This document shows, in pieces, positions 8,679 through 17,829 of a stretch of 64,000 nt of DNA. The DNA comes from Paenibacillus sp. FSL H8-0548 (GTDB lineage: Bacteria; Bacillota; Bacilli; Paenibacillales; Paenibacillaceae), in NCBI RefSeq assembly GCF_038630985.1, contig NZ_CP152049.1, positions 3,615,501-3,679,500 of the forward strand. Reading direction: 5' to 3'. The notes under the pieces are model-generated. The model did no database searches. It was not told the origin of the DNA and saw only the letters and a program-made list of their open reading frames with translations. Positions within the stretch are counted from its first letter, which is position 1; each line of letters opens with the position of its first letter. Made by a program: the position numbers and the translations under genes.

Positions 8679-9671
8679 ATGATTGGAAAAAACAGTAATA
8701 GGATGAAGCTGTTATTCGCTTTGCTATTGTCGATGCTGGTTATGATTACAGCTGCATGCGGTGATGTCAAGGATACCGAGAACAAGCCAACAAATACAGC
8801 AAATCAATCTGGGCAAACAACGACGCATGAGCCTTCGCCAGAAGGGAGTGCCACTGTTTATCCCTTTACGATAAAGGATGATACAGGAGAAGAAATCACC
8901 TTTACGGAAGTGCCAACTAAGATCGTCACGCTTGCAGCTAGTGAAACAGAAGCCATTTATGCTATAGGCTCTGGCGGGCAGATTGTTGGAGTTGATGAAT
9001 GGAGCAATTATCCAGAGGAGGTTGCGTCTAAGCCAAAGGTAGGCGATATCACGACTAATATTGAAGCGGTACTCGCCCTTGAGCCCGATCTTGTACTCGC
9101 ATCATCGTCAATGAATACAGAAGCGATTGCGAAGCTTCGCGAGCTGAACATCAACGTTTATGCAACAGATCCGCTCACCTACGATGCAGTCATTGCCAAA
9201 ATCGAAAATTTAGGCCATATTATGAATAAACCATCCGAGGCAGCTGCAATTGCTGAGCATATGAGCCTAGTAAAGCAGCAGGTAACTGAAGCGGTTAAGG
9301 ATGCCGAGAAGAAGAAGGTATACTTAGAGTTCGATGCTGGCTGGACTGTAGGCTCCGGCACATTTCTTGATGAGCTTATTACGCTCGCTGGCGGCAGCAA
9401 CATTTCCGGTTCGCTCCCAGGCTGGTACGAGATTAGCGCTGAGGATATCGTCAAGAAAAACCCAGAGTTTATTATATATCCTGCATTGAAGGAGGAGCCG
9501 AATCCTATCGTTGTGAGCATTGAAAGCCGCCCAGGCTGGAATGTCATCGATGCAGTGAAGAACAAGCATATGCATGCAGTGACCGAGGATCCGCTCGTAC
9601 GCGTAGGACCGCGTCTTGCTGATGGTTTGCTGGAGCTTGCTAAAGTTATTCACCCGGATCTCGTAAAATAA
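8679..9671 (+). CDS. btuF: Corrinoid-binding lipoprotein of an ABC importer
   Basis: Extracellular solute receptor that captures vitamin B12 or cobinamide and delivers it to BtuCD. A lipoprotein signal peptide ends at Cys27 (ITAAC), followed by a Thr/Ser/Pro-rich linker and a periplasmic-binding-protein fold of the FecB/BtuF class (residues ~60-330). That domain shows KIVTLAASETEAIYAIG, LEPDLVLASS and WEIS-like helical elements. B12 specificity follows from the riboswitch and the cob genes downstream; siderophore receptors share the fold. A GGGAG about 12 nt upstream supports the start, and a second ATG at 8703 is possible. Confidence 0.9.
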   Translation: MIGKNSNRMKLLFALLLSMLVMITAACGDVKDTENKPTNTANQSGQTTTHEPSPEGSATVYPFTIKDDTGEEITFTEVPTKIVTLAASETEAIYAIGSGGQIVGVDEWSNYPEEVASKPKVGDITTNIEAVLALEPDLVLASSSMNTEAIAKLRELNINVYATDPLTYDAVIAKIENLGHIMNKPSEAAAIAEHMSLVKQQVTEAVKDAEKKKVYLEFDAGWTVGSGTFLDELITLAGGSNISGSLPGWYEISAEDIVKKNPEFIIYPALKEEPNPIVVSIESRPGWNVIDAVKNKHMHAVTEDPLVRVGPRLADGLLELAKVIHPDLVK

Positions 9672-9675
9672 TAAA

Positions 9676-10713
9676 ATGACATATAAATTGGTTTGGTATG
9701 GAGGAGCAGCTATGCTCCTTCTTGCTGTTTCTATCGTTGTCAGCCTTTCGATAGGATCAGCCGGCATCTCAGTAAGGGACGTATGGGGAATCATGCTGCA
9801 TCAACTGCCTTGGCTGTCTGATCAGCCAGTTCCTTATTCGTCCGCAGAAATTGCAATCGTAACGCAGGTACGGCTCTCGCGCGTATTGCTTGCTGTCCTT
9901 GTTGGGGCATGCCTTGCACTAGCTGGTACTGGCTTTCAAGGAGTGCTTCGCAATCCGCTTGCTGATCCCTATACATTAGGGGTTGCCTCGGGCTGCTCAG
10001 TCGGCGCTGCATTTATTATTTTGTTCGGCTTGCAGACAGCGCTTGGCATGTGGACGATACCGCTCGTTGCATTCGGAACAGGAACAGTTACGTTGTTAGG
10101 CGTTTTCTGGCTGTCACGAAACAACGGGGTCATGCAGATTGAAACATTGATTTTGTCAGGAGTCATTTTACAAGCGTTTTTAGGCGCCTTTGTATCCTTC
10201 ATGGTATCGATGTCGGAGGGCGTTGTGAACCAAATTTTGTTTTGGCTAATGGGTTCGCTAGCTATGCGCAGCTGGAGCAATGTTTATATGCTGCTTCCGC
10301 TTCTAGCACTAGGTCTGCCGATCTTGCTCTTATATGGTCAATCTCTAAATTTATTCGTGCTTGGCGAGCGGCATGCAGCCCATCTGGGCATACGCGTGGA
10401 ACGCACAAAGCTAATTGTACTAATCAGCTCAACGCTATTAACAGCAGCTGCCGTATCCGTATCCGGTGTTATAGGGTTCGTCGGTTTAGTTGTTCCGCAT
10501 GTCATCCGATTGCTCGTTGGACCAGATTATCGATTAATTACACCATTAGCCGCAATCGGAGGCGGGATTTTTGTCTTGTGGGCAGATACGCTGGCGCGAA
10601 TGGCACTGACTCCTAAGGAAATTCCGCTTGGCGTCGTTACTGCACTCATTGGCGCGCCGTTTTTTGCTTATTTGCTGCATAGACGGAAGCAAAAGCAAGG
10701 AGGAGCACTATGA
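9676..10713 (+). CDS. btuC: Corrinoid ABC transporter permease
   Basis: FecCD-family permease of 345 residues, with around ten membrane helices expected. The family signatures LSRVLLAVLVGACLALAG, FQGVLRNPLADPYTLGVASG and GFVGLVVPH are visible. It forms the membrane channel of the importer with BtuF and BtuD. It starts 4 bp after btuF and overlaps btuD by 4 bp (ATGA), so the three genes are tightly coupled under the riboswitch. Confidence 0.93.
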   Translation: MTYKLVWYGGAAMLLLAVSIVVSLSIGSAGISVRDVWGIMLHQLPWLSDQPVPYSSAEIAIVTQVRLSRVLLAVLVGACLALAGTGFQGVLRNPLADPYTLGVASGCSVGAAFIILFGLQTALGMWTIPLVAFGTGTVTLLGVFWLSRNNGVMQIETLILSGVILQAFLGAFVSFMVSMSEGVVNQILFWLMGSLAMRSWSNVYMLLPLLALGLPILLLYGQSLNLFVLGERHAAHLGIRVERTKLIVLISSTLLTAAAVSVSGVIGFVGLVVPHVIRLLVGPDYRLITPLAAIGGGIFVLWADTLARMALTPKEIPLGVVTALIGAPFFAYLLHRRKQKQGGAL

Positions 10714-11492
10714 TTGAGGTGCGCGATATTGTACATAGAGTACAAGGAAGACCTGTACTGAATGGTCTTTCCTGTACCTTCCAGCAAGGATGCATGTATG
10801 GTGTTATAGGTCCAAATGGTGTTGGGAAGTCAACGCTTCTGCACTTATTGTCTGGGGTTGATCAGCCAAGCCGCGGAGAGGTACGGCTGGATGGCGTTAG
10901 TATGGCTTCTTACCCGCGCAAGCAGCTAGCTAAGAAAATGGCTGTTCTTCAGCAAAGCGGCTTGCCCCCTGTTGGTTTTTCCGTCCGCGAGGTCGTCAGC
11001 ATGGGGAGATCCCCATTCCAGAGCTGGCTCGGTACTGATTCGGAGGATGGAGAGACGATCATTAATGCTGCTTTAAGGGCAATGGGGCTTCAAGAGCTGG
11101 AGCATCGCAAAATGGATCAGTTAAGCGGAGGCGAGCGGCAGCGTGTAGCACTCGCTAAGCTGATGGCACAGGAGCCCTCGATTATTTTGCTCGATGAACC
11201 GACGACTTATTTGGATATTGGCTATCAAGTTCAGCTTCTGGATACTGTGCGGGCTTGGCAGCGCGAGCGGAAGCTGACTGTCATCGCGGTGCTTCATGAT
11301 TTGAATTTGGCTTCGCTATATTGCGATGAGCTCGTTGTGCTTCATCAAGGAAAAGTCGCAGCAGTAGGCACTCCTCATGCTGTATTAACGACTGAGCTAA
11401 TCGATCAGGTTTACGAAGCAAAAACAGCAATCATCTCGCATCCACTAACGGGAGCTCCGCAAATTATGCTGCAGCCGAAGGTCATATACTAA
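10710..11492 (+). CDS. btuD: Corrinoid ABC transporter ATPase
   Basis: ATP-binding subunit of 260 residues that powers the BtuC channel from the cytoplasmic face. It has a Walker A GPNGVGKST from about residue 34, a Q loop in VLQQSG, the ABC signature LSGGERQRVALA, Walker B IILLDEPT, and the switch His in VLHDLNLA. It is of the FepC/BtuD type. The gene is coupled to btuC and is followed by a 32-bp gap with AAAAGGAG before cobT. Confidence 0.93.
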   Translation: MIEVRDIVHRVQGRPVLNGLSCTFQQGCMYGVIGPNGVGKSTLLHLLSGVDQPSRGEVRLDGVSMASYPRKQLAKKMAVLQQSGLPPVGFSVREVVSMGRSPFQSWLGTDSEDGETIINAALRAMGLQELEHRKMDQLSGGERQRVALAKLMAQEPSIILLDEPTTYLDIGYQVQLLDTVRAWQRERKLTVIAVLHDLNLASLYCDELVVLHQGKVAAVGTPHAVLTTELIDQVYEAKTAIISHPLTGAPQIMLQPKVIY

Positions 11493-11524
11493 TTTTCCAA
11501 TTAGAATAAAAGGAGTTTTTAAAA

Positions 11525-12589
11525 ATGATCAGCAATTTGGACACGAAGCTGGCGGAAACAATTGAAAGAATCAAACCGTTCGATGAAGAGACAGCTGCTT
11601 TAGCGATGAAGTATTCCGATGGATTAACGAAGCCGCCCGGAAGTCTAGGAAAGCTGGAATCCATTTCTATTCAGCTAGCTGGAATCTCAGGGCAATTATG
11701 GCCGGATTTATCGCGTAAAGCAGTCATTGTCATGGCAGGGGACCATGGGGTATGCGAGGAAGGGGTCAGCGCATTTCCACAGGCGGTTACTCCTCAGATG
11801 GTTATGAATTTTTTGAATGGCGGTGCGGCAGTGAACGTGCTGGCTAGACAAGCAGGCGCTGAGGTCGTATGCGTTGATATTGGCGTAAATGCGGATTTAG
11901 AGCATGAGCTGCTAATTAGCCGCAAGGTAGTCCGAGGAACTGCGAACATGGCGAAGCAGCCCGCGATGACTCGCGAGGAGACTCTGCAAGCGATATTAGT
12001 AGGCATTGAAGTAGTAAATGAGCAAGTGCAGCGCGGCTGTCAATTGTTTGCCACGGGTGAAATGGGCATTGGCAACACGACAGCAAGCGCCGCTCTAACA
12101 ACGGTATTAACCGGACTCGCACCTGAAGAGTCGGTGGGCCGGGGCACTGGCATTAACGATGCAAGCTGGCTGAATAAGGTAGCTGTTGTGAAGCGTGCGA
12201 TTGCAATAAATAACCCTGATGCGAATGATGCTATTGATGTGCTTGCTAAATTAGGCGGAGCGGAAATTGCTGGTCTGGTCGGTGTCATTATCGGTGCTGC
12301 TGCGAGCGGTTGCCCTGTAGTTATCGACGGTTACATATCGTCAGCAGCTGCACTAGTCGCATCACGAATTGCGCCGCAAACGCTGCCTTATATGATCGCT
12401 TCACATCTCTCTCAGGAGCAGGGACATTTGAAGCTGCTGGAATCCATTGGCCTGCTGCCTATCATGCAGCTTGAAATGAGGCTGGGTGAAGGCACCGGAG
12501 CTGTATTATGTTTTCATTTCATTGACGCTGCGCTCCATCTCATGCAAGAGATGGCAACGTTTGAGAGCGCAGGCGTATCTAAGGATTAG
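11525..12589 (+). CDS. cobT: Nicotinate-nucleotide--dimethylbenzimidazole phosphoribosyltransferase
   Basis: Makes alpha-ribazole phosphate from dimethylbenzimidazole and nicotinate mononucleotide, the first step of lower-ligand activation. The 354 residues carry KPPGSLGKLE near the N-terminus, VMAGDHGV, GEMGIGNTT, and the C-terminal RLGEGTG motif with the presumed catalytic Glu at about 322. Length matches the family. It opens the biosynthetic part of the operon after btuD and is 10 bp before cobU. Confidence 0.95.
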   Translation: MISNLDTKLAETIERIKPFDEETAALAMKYSDGLTKPPGSLGKLESISIQLAGISGQLWPDLSRKAVIVMAGDHGVCEEGVSAFPQAVTPQMVMNFLNGGAAVNVLARQAGAEVVCVDIGVNADLEHELLISRKVVRGTANMAKQPAMTREETLQAILVGIEVVNEQVQRGCQLFATGEMGIGNTTASAALTTVLTGLAPEESVGRGTGINDASWLNKVAVVKRAIAINNPDANDAIDVLAKLGGAEIAGLVGVIIGAAASGCPVVIDGYISSAAALVASRIAPQTLPYMIASHLSQEQGHLKLLESIGLLPIMQLEMRLGEGTGAVLCFHFIDAALHLMQEMATFESAGVSKD

Positions 12590-12599
12590 GTGAGCGTCC

Positions 12600-13190
12600 A
12601 TGGCAGTACTTGTAACCGGCGGAACGCGCAGCGGCAAGAGCAGCTTCGCAGAGCAATACGCGATGCGAGTCGCGGCAAGTGGCATTTATATTGCTACCTG
12701 TCAGCCGTATGATGAAGAAATGAGCAAGCGAATTGGGAAGCACCAGTCGGATCGAGATGATTCAGGCTTCAGCTGGGAGACGATCGAGGATGCGTATGCT
12801 GCAGCGGACGTACTTCGACAATTAGAAAAGAAATTTTTTGTGGAAGCGCAGCAGGGCAAGGAGTCGCCAGTCGTGCTGCTCGATTGTTTAACGTTATGGT
12901 TGACGAATTGGCTAATGCAAATAGAGCAGCAATCGCTGACAGACGATCGTCTGGAAATAGAAATAATGAAGCTGCTGGAAGCTATACATAGCTATCCTTA
13001 TCCGCTGATTATCGTCACAAACGAAGTTGGTGACGGTATTGTACCCGCTTATGCGCTGGGCCGATTGTTCCGCGATGAGGCGGGACGTCTGAATCAGCGG
13101 GTTGCTGCGATTTGCGAGCGTGTTTTTCTCGTGACGGCAGGTATACCGATAGAGCTGAAGTCGCAAGCTTTTAGGTGGGATCAATTATGA
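12600..13190 (+). CDS. cobU: Adenosylcobinamide kinase / cobinamide-phosphate guanylyltransferase
   Basis: Bifunctional cytoplasmic enzyme that phosphorylates adenosylcobinamide and then transfers GMP to it. The P-loop GGTRSGKSSFAE lies at residues ~7-18. The DCLTLWLTNWL and VTNEVGDGIVP segments are family hallmarks, and the length of 196 residues is normal. Its stop overlaps the cbiB start as ATGA, and its 3' end carries the AGGTGGGA that serves as the cbiB ribosome-binding site. Confidence 0.95.
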   Translation: MAVLVTGGTRSGKSSFAEQYAMRVAASGIYIATCQPYDEEMSKRIGKHQSDRDDSGFSWETIEDAYAAADVLRQLEKKFFVEAQQGKESPVVLLDCLTLWLTNWLMQIEQQSLTDDRLEIEIMKLLEAIHSYPYPLIIVTNEVGDGIVPAYALGRLFRDEAGRLNQRVAAICERVFLVTAGIPIELKSQAFRWDQL

Positions 13191-14167
13191 TTCTTTACTC
13201 GTTGAAGGAGCTGCTGCTGCTTGCAGCAGCAGCGATAGTGATAGATTGGATCATAGGCGATCCGAAATGGCCAACCCATCCCGTCATTCGGATCGGACGG
13301 CTGATTCGCTGGCTGGAGCGTCTTCTTGCACCAGAGCGGTTTGCTGCGAAGCCCAAAGTGGTTAAACAGTTGGGCGTTGCTTTGACTGCTATAACGCTGC
13401 TCATCAGCTTCGGTTCTACCTGGGGTATTGTTTTAACAGCAGATGCTTTGCATCCTTGGCTTGGCTATGCGGTGAGCGCTTGGCTTATTTCGACAACACT
13501 AGCAGTGAAGGGCTTGAAGGATGCAGCCGTGCTCGTCTATCGTCCCCTGGTCATGGGAAGGCTGGACGAGGCTAGAAAGTATGTAGGGTATATTGTTGGC
13601 CGAGACACCGCCGAGCTTGATGAGCGAGAGGCATCGCGTGCGACCATTGAGACGGTTGCGGAGAACACGGTTGATGCTCTTGTATCTCCTTTGTTGTTTG
13701 CGCTTATTGGAGGAGCACCGCTGGCTATGCTTTACCGTGCAACAAATACACTTGATTCCATGGTAGGCTATCGAAATGAGAAATATGTGCATTTTGGCTG
13801 GTGCTCGGCACGGACGGACGATTGGCTAAATTACATCCCAGCAAGGCTAACTGGCGTAATGCTTACGATTTCTGCACTTTTTTTTCCGAAAATGAATGCA
13901 AGGCAGGCTGGACGGGCGATAGCTGTCTTCGCACATCTTCATCCAAGCCCTAATAGCGGGATTCCTGAGTCAGCGGTTGCGGGCGCGCTTGGCATCGAGC
14001 TGGGCGGGAGAAATGTTTATTTTGGTGTTCCTAGTGAGCGTGCAAGAATGGGCTGGCCGCTGCGCGAATTGCAGCCACAGGACATTATGCAAACGGTCCG
14101 TTTATTGTATAGTGTCAGCGTCATTTTGTTTATAGGAGTGATAGCCGTATGGTTCGTCGCGAGGTAA
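13187..14167 (+). CDS. cbiB: Adenosylcobinamide-phosphate synthase
   Basis: Membrane enzyme that joins adenosylcobyric acid to aminopropanol (phosphate). Of its 326 residues, the family signatures DWIIGDPKWPTHPVIRIG, ETVAENTVDALVSPL and HLHPSPNSGIPESAVAGAL are clear, among several hydrophobic helices. I take the ATG at 13187, 6 nt after AGGTGGGA and overlapping the cobU stop; an in-frame GTG at 13175 would add four residues but sits on the ribosome-binding site. The gene overlaps cobS by 19 bp. With CbiZ and CobD it can rebuild cobinamide from cobyric acid. Confidence 0.94.
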   Translation: MILYSLKELLLLAAAAIVIDWIIGDPKWPTHPVIRIGRLIRWLERLLAPERFAAKPKVVKQLGVALTAITLLISFGSTWGIVLTADALHPWLGYAVSAWLISTTLAVKGLKDAAVLVYRPLVMGRLDEARKYVGYIVGRDTAELDEREASRATIETVAENTVDALVSPLLFALIGGAPLAMLYRATNTLDSMVGYRNEKYVHFGWCSARTDDWLNYIPARLTGVMLTISALFFPKMNARQAGRAIAVFAHLHPSPNSGIPESAVAGALGIELGGRNVYFGVPSERARMGWPLRELQPQDIMQTVRLLYSVSVILFIGVIAVWFVAR

Positions 14168-14964
14168 AGCTGCAATTCCAAGCGGTTATCGCAGCTTTTC
14201 AATTTTTAACACGTTTCCCTATTCCGATTGCCGTTCCTTTTCAAGGATCTGTCCTGAAGCGAAGTGTAGTGTATTTCCCGCTTGCTGGAGCACTCATAGG
14301 TGTAAGTCTCACAGCCTTCGCCTGGTTGCTCACTCTATTTATTCCACCGTGGCCAAGCGCAGTTCTAGTGCTCGCCATATGGACCGCATTAAGCGGTGGA
14401 CTGCATCTAGATGGATGGATGGACACCGCAGACGGCGTGCTCAGTCACCGTTCCCGCGAGCGTATGCTCGAAATTATGAAGGATAGCCGGGTGGGCGCGA
14501 TGGGGGTGCTTGCTGCTGTCCTGCTGCTGCTGCTCAAAGCCTCATTAATGGTTGAGTTGCTAGAGGGAAATCATTTGAAATTATACTGGCCGCTGCTCTT
14601 GATTGGTCCGATATGGAGCAGAGCTTGGATGAGTGCTGCGATAGCCTTTTGGCCGAGCGCAAGGCAAGGTGAAGGAATTGGTGTATTATTTAATGAGGTT
14701 AAAGGTTTACATGCTGCGGCCTCAATGGCTGTGGCTGCACTTTGCTCGGGCTTTGTTTTTTGGATCGCTGATATGGGAGCTGCGATTTCTTTAATGTGGT
14801 TAATCGTTATTTTATTGCTCACCATCGGCAGCGGCGGACTTCTTGCTGCTTGGTTAAGCCATAAGCTTGGCGGTTTAACCGGCGATACCTATGGTGCTTT
14901 GAATGAAGCTGTGGAAGCGGTTCTGCTGCTGGCAGCTATCATTTGGATACATGCTCAGATATAG
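14149..14964 (+). CDS. cobS: Adenosylcobinamide-GDP ribazoletransferase (cobalamin synthase)
   Basis: Membrane enzyme that joins AdoCbi-GDP to alpha-ribazole (phosphate), the last assembly step. The 271 residues show FQFLTRFPIP near the N-terminus, the metal-binding GGLHLDGWMDTADGV motif, SRVGAMG, and the C-terminal GGLTGDTYGA motif, with six or so membrane segments. The start overlaps cbiB by 19 bp. AGAGGAG at the 3' end serves the next gene. Confidence 0.95.
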   Translation: MVRREVKLQFQAVIAAFQFLTRFPIPIAVPFQGSVLKRSVVYFPLAGALIGVSLTAFAWLLTLFIPPWPSAVLVLAIWTALSGGLHLDGWMDTADGVLSHRSRERMLEIMKDSRVGAMGVLAAVLLLLLKASLMVELLEGNHLKLYWPLLLIGPIWSRAWMSAAIAFWPSARQGEGIGVLFNEVKGLHAAASMAVAALCSGFVFWIADMGAAISLMWLIVILLLTIGSGGLLAAWLSHKLGGLTGDTYGALNEAVEAVLLLAAIIWIHAQI

Positions 14965-14976
14965 AGGAGTTGAGTT

Positions 14977-16086
14977 TTGAAAATGCTGGAAAGATACGGT
15001 CACGGTGGTGATCTGCGAACCGCTGAGGAAGCCTTCGGCATACCCGCCCAACAATTTGTTGATTTTAGCTCTAATATGAATCCGCTTGGTCCGCCATCAG
15101 GTGTGAAAAAAGCGTTGCATGCCTATGCGGATATGATAGATCAGTATCCTGACCCAGCCGTTCGCGGTTTGCGAAGCAAGCTGGCGCAGCGGCACAATAT
15201 CGATGAGCAGTCGATTGTTGTTGGCAATGGAGCAGCAGAGCTGATTGATTTAATTGTTCGTGCTTTGCAGCCGGAATTAACGACACTCGCCATCCCTTGC
15301 TTCGATGAGTACGGTGATGCAGTTCGAAAAATAGGCGGCGCAGTATACGAAATCAAGCTTGCCGCAGAAAATCATTTTGAATGGATCATAAACGCTGAGG
15401 ACGTGTGCGCTGCGGCTGCAGCGGGCTCTTTATTTATACTTGGCTCGCCAAACAATCCGACAGGCCAGCTTGTTGATCCAAGCCACATTCGATCCTTGCT
15501 TAGCATGGGCGCGTATGTCGTTGTTGATGAGGCGTTTATGGATTTTGTCCCCGATGAGTCGAGGCTCAGCCTGATTCAAGAAGCGACGCAGCATGAGAGA
15601 TTGTTCGTTATTCGTTCGATGACCAAATTTTATTCTATCCCTGGTATTCGGCTGGGCTATATCGTCGGAATGCCAAGATCGTTAAGTGTGTTGAGACGTC
15701 TTCAGGTTCCCTGGAGTGTAAATTCTTTGGCGCAGCTCATAGGAGAATCGGTGCTGGAGGACTCTGAATTCGAAGAACGGTCGATACGCTGGCTGCAGCA
15801 GGAAAGGCCGTGGCTGACCGCACAGCTTGAGGATATCGGCTTTGTGGTAAACCCAAGTGCTGCTAATTATTTGCTCCTTCGTATTCCGAAGTCAGCTGGA
15901 CTTAGCGCCAGCATGCTTCAGCTTGAGATGGGCAAGCGAGGGGTGCTTATCCGTGATGCTTCCCGGTTTTCCGGTCTGGATCATACCTATATTCGTGTAG
16001 CGATTAAGCTTCGCGAGCAAAATGTACAGCTAGTGGCGGCATTTAAGCAATGCTTGCAGCCTAATGAGACCCACGGCGTTAAATGA
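14977..16086 (+). CDS. cobD: Threonine-phosphate decarboxylase
   Basis: PLP enzyme that makes (R)-1-aminopropan-2-ol phosphate for the nucleotide-loop linker. The 369 residues follow the class I/II aminotransferase fold: HGGDLRTA and DFSSNMNPLGPP near the start, GSPNNPTGQL, DEAFMDF, and the Schiff-base Lys at about 217 in RSMTKFYSIPGIRLGY. The TTG at 14977 is favoured because AGGAG lies 7 nt upstream; the ATG two codons later is 13 nt away. The product feeds CbiB, whose gene is two places upstream. Confidence 0.92.
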   Translation: MKMLERYGHGGDLRTAEEAFGIPAQQFVDFSSNMNPLGPPSGVKKALHAYADMIDQYPDPAVRGLRSKLAQRHNIDEQSIVVGNGAAELIDLIVRALQPELTTLAIPCFDEYGDAVRKIGGAVYEIKLAAENHFEWIINAEDVCAAAAAGSLFILGSPNNPTGQLVDPSHIRSLLSMGAYVVVDEAFMDFVPDESRLSLIQEATQHERLFVIRSMTKFYSIPGIRLGYIVGMPRSLSVLRRLQVPWSVNSLAQLIGESVLEDSEFEERSIRWLQQERPWLTAQLEDIGFVVNPSAANYLLLRIPKSAGLSASMLQLEMGKRGVLIRDASRFSGLDHTYIRVAIKLREQNVQLVAAFKQCLQPNETHGVK

Positions 16087-16119
16087 TTGGAACATTAATA
16101 AGTCAGAGGAGGGGGATTC

Positions 16120-16830
16120 GTGACTCAGCCCTTTCGATCGGGAGACCAATATGATTCAACCATTTGGAGCGGTGTTACATTGCTGCTGAAGGAGGATCGC
16201 ATTGAAGCGAGCACTCCAGAGCAATTGTATGCCCTTAGCAGTGCCATTCATCCAGGCGGCTTCTCCTATACGAATCGAATTGTAAATTGGAGAGTACCGC
16301 TGACGTATCAGTGTGATGATCCGGTTCGTGATATAATTGAGCATTGCAAAGAGTGGGGCTGCGATGCCAAAGATACGATTGGTCTGATTACTGCGGCGAA
16401 GCTGACGCATGCAGCTGTAGCAGAGGTTGAGGGAGATCGGTTTAAGCTGCTATGCTGCACGACTGTCGGGACTCGGAATGCAGCTAGAGCAGGCTTGCCG
16501 CGCAGTACCTTTCCCGCATACACCGCTGGAACGATCAATACGATTATTTTAATTGATGGACAAATGACAGAAGCTGCTATGGTTAACGCGATCATAACGG
16601 CAACGGAAGCAAAAACTGCGGCACTGCAGCAGTTAGGCATTATAGAGCAAGCGAACGGACAAGCAGCAACCGGAACGACAACAGACGCTATCGTAATTGG
16701 CGTTAGCCAGGCGGCAAGCTGGAATGCGCTGCACGCCTATGCTGGCGTAGCGACGACGATCGGCTGTGCCATTGGCGAAGCTGTTTATGATACGGTGCTT
16801 GAGGCAACTCGTACTCAGCATGAGGACTGA
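16120..16830 (+). CDS. cbiZ: Adenosylcobinamide amidohydrolase
   Basis: CbiZ removes the aminopropanol linker of adenosylcobinamide-type corrinoids to give cobyric acid, which lets a cell remodel scavenged corrinoids. The 236 residues contain the family pattern SSAIHPGGF, AKDTIGLITAA, TVGTRNAARAG and AGTINTIILIDG. The GTG start follows AGAGGAGGGGG. A gap of 33 bp separates it from cobD. CbiZ in an operon with CbiB and CobD gives a complete cut-and-rebuild pathway. The acidic tail TRTQHED is not conserved in the family as far as I know. Confidence 0.9.
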   Translation: MTQPFRSGDQYDSTIWSGVTLLLKEDRIEASTPEQLYALSSAIHPGGFSYTNRIVNWRVPLTYQCDDPVRDIIEHCKEWGCDAKDTIGLITAAKLTHAAVAEVEGDRFKLLCCTTVGTRNAARAGLPRSTFPAYTAGTINTIILIDGQMTEAAMVNAIITATEAKTAALQQLGIIEQANGQAATGTTTDAIVIGVSQAASWNALHAYAGVATTIGCAIGEAVYDTVLEATRTQHED

Positions 16831-16856
16831 TCTATTTATAATGGAGGTGTTCTCCC

Positions 16857-17804
16857 TTGATTCGAATTGATGGATATACGAAAAACAAAGAATGGTGGAC
16901 GGACCTGACTTTCGAGGATCTCGAATCGGAAAAGCTCGATTGGTATTGGGTTGATTTTTTTAACCCTACTGAGGAAGAATGCAAGCATCTTGAAACTTTT
17001 TTTCACTTTCATCCGTTAGCCATTGAGGATTGCTATCAATTGCTGCAGCGGCCTAAGCTGGATCATTACGAGGATGTTCATTTTATGGTGCTGCATGAGG
17101 TGGAGTGGAAGACGTTAACTATCAATGAAATTAATATGTTTATCGGACCCCATTTTCTAGTGACCTTTCATTATGCCTCATCTCCTGAAATCAATGATGC
17201 CCGAAGCAAGCTGATGTCTAGCACAAAAATAGGCGAGACTGGCCAAATTTATGCGGCGTATCTCATTATAGACAAGCTTGTGGATCAATATTTCCCTGCG
17301 GTTCATGAGCTTGAGGATCAGCTTCTGGATATGGAGGTTGGGAGCAATGATCAAAGCCAGACAGTCATGAGTGATATTTTCAACATTCGCTCGCGATTGC
17401 TTCGGCTTCGAAAAACGATTATGCCTATGCGGGATTTATTGTATCGACTGACGAATACAGATCGAATTCAAGGGCTAAAGCCATATTTGGCTTTTTATCA
17501 TGATATTTATGATCATCTGATTAAACTTTCTGAGATGATAGATTCAAGCAGAGAGATGACGGCTGACCTTCGTGACAGCTATATTTCGTTCAATTCAAAT
17601 CGGATGAATAACATTATGAAAACTCTTACCGTAATTACGACTATATTTATGCCGTTAACCTTTATGGCGGGCGTTTATGGAATGAATTTTCGCAATATGC
17701 CCGAGCTTGAATGGAGTTGGGGATATTTTGCAGTATTAATAGTCATGCTCATCATCGGGGTTTCTATGTATGCATGGTTTCGAAGAAAAGGATGGTTTAA
17801 ATGA
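16857..17804 (+). CDS. corA: CorA-family magnesium/cobalt channel
   Basis: Pentameric divalent-cation channel of 315 residues: a long cytoplasmic funnel, then two C-terminal membrane helices. The selectivity motif YGMNF is at about 274-278 and is followed by the MPEL loop. The TTG start is supported by ATGGAGGTG 7 nt upstream; ATG alternatives are not well placed. It follows cbiZ by 26 bp, with no terminator seen, so it may be co-transcribed with the cobalamin genes. Supply of cobalt is an attractive idea but Mg2+ is the usual substrate. Confidence 0.92.
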   Translation: MIRIDGYTKNKEWWTDLTFEDLESEKLDWYWVDFFNPTEEECKHLETFFHFHPLAIEDCYQLLQRPKLDHYEDVHFMVLHEVEWKTLTINEINMFIGPHFLVTFHYASSPEINDARSKLMSSTKIGETGQIYAAYLIIDKLVDQYFPAVHELEDQLLDMEVGSNDQSQTVMSDIFNIRSRLLRLRKTIMPMRDLLYRLTNTDRIQGLKPYLAFYHDIYDHLIKLSEMIDSSREMTADLRDSYISFNSNRMNNIMKTLTVITTIFMPLTFMAGVYGMNFRNMPELEWSWGYFAVLIVMLIIGVSMYAWFRRKGWFK

Positions 17805-17829
17805 GGAATGTTAAGGGGAATAGCCCATC

